A stretch of DNA of 64,000 nucleotides from the NCBI RefSeq assembly GCF_002797595.1, contig NZ_PGFE01000003.1, positions 186,001 to 250,000 of the forward strand, given 5' to 3'. The DNA comes from Sediminihabitans luteus. Lineage in GTDB: Bacteria; Actinomycetota; Actinomycetes; Actinomycetales; Cellulomonadaceae. Positions 63,054-64,000 of the stretch are shown in pieces. The notes beneath the pieces were generated by a model that saw only the letters and a program-made list of their open reading frames with translations, had not been told where the DNA came from and ran no database searches. A program made the translations under genes and the position numbers. Numbering within the stretch: the stretch's first letter is position 1; each line of letters starts with the position of its first letter.

Positions 63054-64000
63054 CGGACGACCTCCTCGGACGACGCGTCGTCGCGCGGTTCCTCGGCGGT
63101 GCCGAGGTCCACGACGTCGGTGTAGGACTCGAGCTCGGCGACCACGCGGGCGATCCGGTCGCCGTCGCCCACGAGCTCGAACGTGAGCGAGCCGTAGGGG
63201 CGTGACGCGACCTCGGTGATGCCGCCGTAGACGATCGTGCCGTCGACGCCGTGCGTGCGCAGCGTCTGGGTCACGCGCGCGCTCGACCCGGTCTGCTCGT
63301 CGACGCCCACCACGACCATGCGGCCGGGGTGCCGGGTGCGCAGGCGCGCGACGACGTCGGGGCCGGGGCGGTCGCGCAGCGCGGTCTCGACGAACCGCCG
63401 CGTGACGGGCTGCCGCGGGTTCGCGAACACGTCGTACACGTCACCCGTCTCGACGACCTTGCCGTGCTCCATGACCGCGACCCGGTCGCACGTGGTGCGC
63501 ACGACGTCCATCTCGTGCGTGATGATCACGACCGTGACGCCGAGCTCGCGATTGACGCGACGCAGGAGCGCGAGCACGTCCTGCGTGGTCTCGGGGTCGA
63601 GCGCGCTGGTCGCCTCGTCGGCGAGCAGGATGCGCGGGTCGGCGGCGAGCGCGCGGGCGATGCCCACGCGCTGCTTCTGCCCGCCCGAGAGCCGCGACGG
63701 GTAGCTGCGCGCCTTGTCGGCGATGCCCACGAACTCCAGGAGCTCGGCGACGCGTGCCTCGCGCCGGGCCCGTGGCCAGCCCGCGACGCGCAGCGGGTAG
63801 GCGACGTTCCCGGCCACGGTGCGCGACCCGAGCAGGTTGAACTGCTGGAAGATCATGCCGATCCGGGCGCGCACGGGCCGCAGGCGGGCCTCGGGCAGGT
63901 CGGTGACGGTCGTGCCGTCGACCTCGATCGTGCCCGACGTCGCGGTCTCGAGGGCGTTGACGAGGCGCACGAGAGTGCTCTTGCCGGCCCCGGAGTACCC
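63050..64000 (-). CDS. metN: Methionine ABC transporter ATPase (5' end outside window)
   Basis: At least 316 residues; the frame is open to the window edge with Walker A GYSGAGKST at its start, so only the first part of the domain is missing. Signature LSGGQKQR, Walker B ILLADEATSALD, H-loop IITHEMD. The C-terminal ~90 residues form the NIL domain (SLTFELVGD.DRIARVVAELE), which binds methionine and lowers activity when it is plentiful. Confidence 0.94.
   Translation of the reverse strand, partial: GYSGAGKSTLVRLVNALETATSGTIEVDGTTVTDLPEARLRPVRARIGMIFQQFNLLGSRTVAGNVAYPLRVAGWPRARREARVAELLEFVGIADKARSYPSRLSGGQKQRVGIARALAADPRILLADEATSALDPETTQDVLALLRRVNRELGVTVVIITHEMDVVRTTCDRVAVMEHGKVVETGDVYDVFANPRQPVTRRFVETALRDRPGPDVVARLRTRHPGRMVVVGVDEQTGSSARVTQTLRTHGVDGTIVYGGITEVASRPYGSLTFELVGDGDRIARVVAELESYTDVVDLGTAEEPRDDASSEEVVR

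Overview
The window is a chromosomal segment of a very GC-rich actinobacterium. The best fit is a Cellulomonas-like member of the Micrococcales (Cellulomonadaceae). The reasons are the cluster of three secreted GH18 chitinases with CBM5/12 modules, an LPXTG-type wall protein, a GlnR regulator, an SigK/RskA/DipZ/fasciclin set, the nth-crp and lysC-asd order, and many apparently leaderless genes (a TAnnnT-like hexamer 6-8 nt before the start codon). No rRNA, IS element, prophage or CRISPR array was seen.

Layout. 1-4.3 kb: end of a secreted protein, a DUF4012 membrane protein and a sortase substrate. 4.3-16.1 kb: chitin region, with three chitinases, a small lipoprotein and a 1008-residue LuxR-family ATPase regulator (LAL type). 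Two of the chitinases share an upstream block and each carries an 18-bp dyad that is a candidate binding site. 16.2-24.3 kb: housekeeping and small membrane genes (dtd, asparaginase, a VapBC-like pair, FUSC protein, ygfZ, nitrobindin, a 37-residue membrane miniprotein, DsrE, a thioredoxin-DUF4395 operon). 24.5-28.5 kb: glnR, an alpha/beta hydrolase lacking its nucleophile, nth, crp, RidA, DUF4177. 28.6-33.6 kb: class A PBP, phosphoesterase, tRNA-Pro(CGG), FAD oxidoreductase. 33.6-38.4 kb: methylcitrate cycle genes gntR-prpD-prpB-prpC. 38.5-41.6 kb: two secreted or anchored proteins and a formate/nitrite-type channel. 41.7-47.9 kb: dipZ, a fasciclin lipoprotein, a methyltransferase, rskA and sigK. 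48-49.4 kb: DAHP synthase behind a leader peptide and attenuator. 49.4-54.7 kb: heterodimeric ABC exporter, NUDIX hydrolase, class I amidotransferase. 54.9-64 kb: asd, lysC, TauE/SafE, DUF5063, recR, dnaX, metI, metN (cut by the window end).

Three findings stand out. (1) A self-contained SigK regulon: sigK-rskA, dipZ and the fasciclin gene each have a CCATCC / N15 / (C/T)CGAACC promoter, with the same 15-nt spacer in all three. (2) The DAHP synthase gene is preceded by a 21-residue leader peptide (MDIRWYWRF at its start) and a terminator hairpin, which predicts attenuation by aromatic amino acids. (3) Intergenic regions carry long palindromes that fall into sequence families repeated within the window. 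One family seems to have seeded a 17-residue tandem repeat at the end of the GntR protein.

All gene functions are from reading the sequence and family knowledge; no database search was run.
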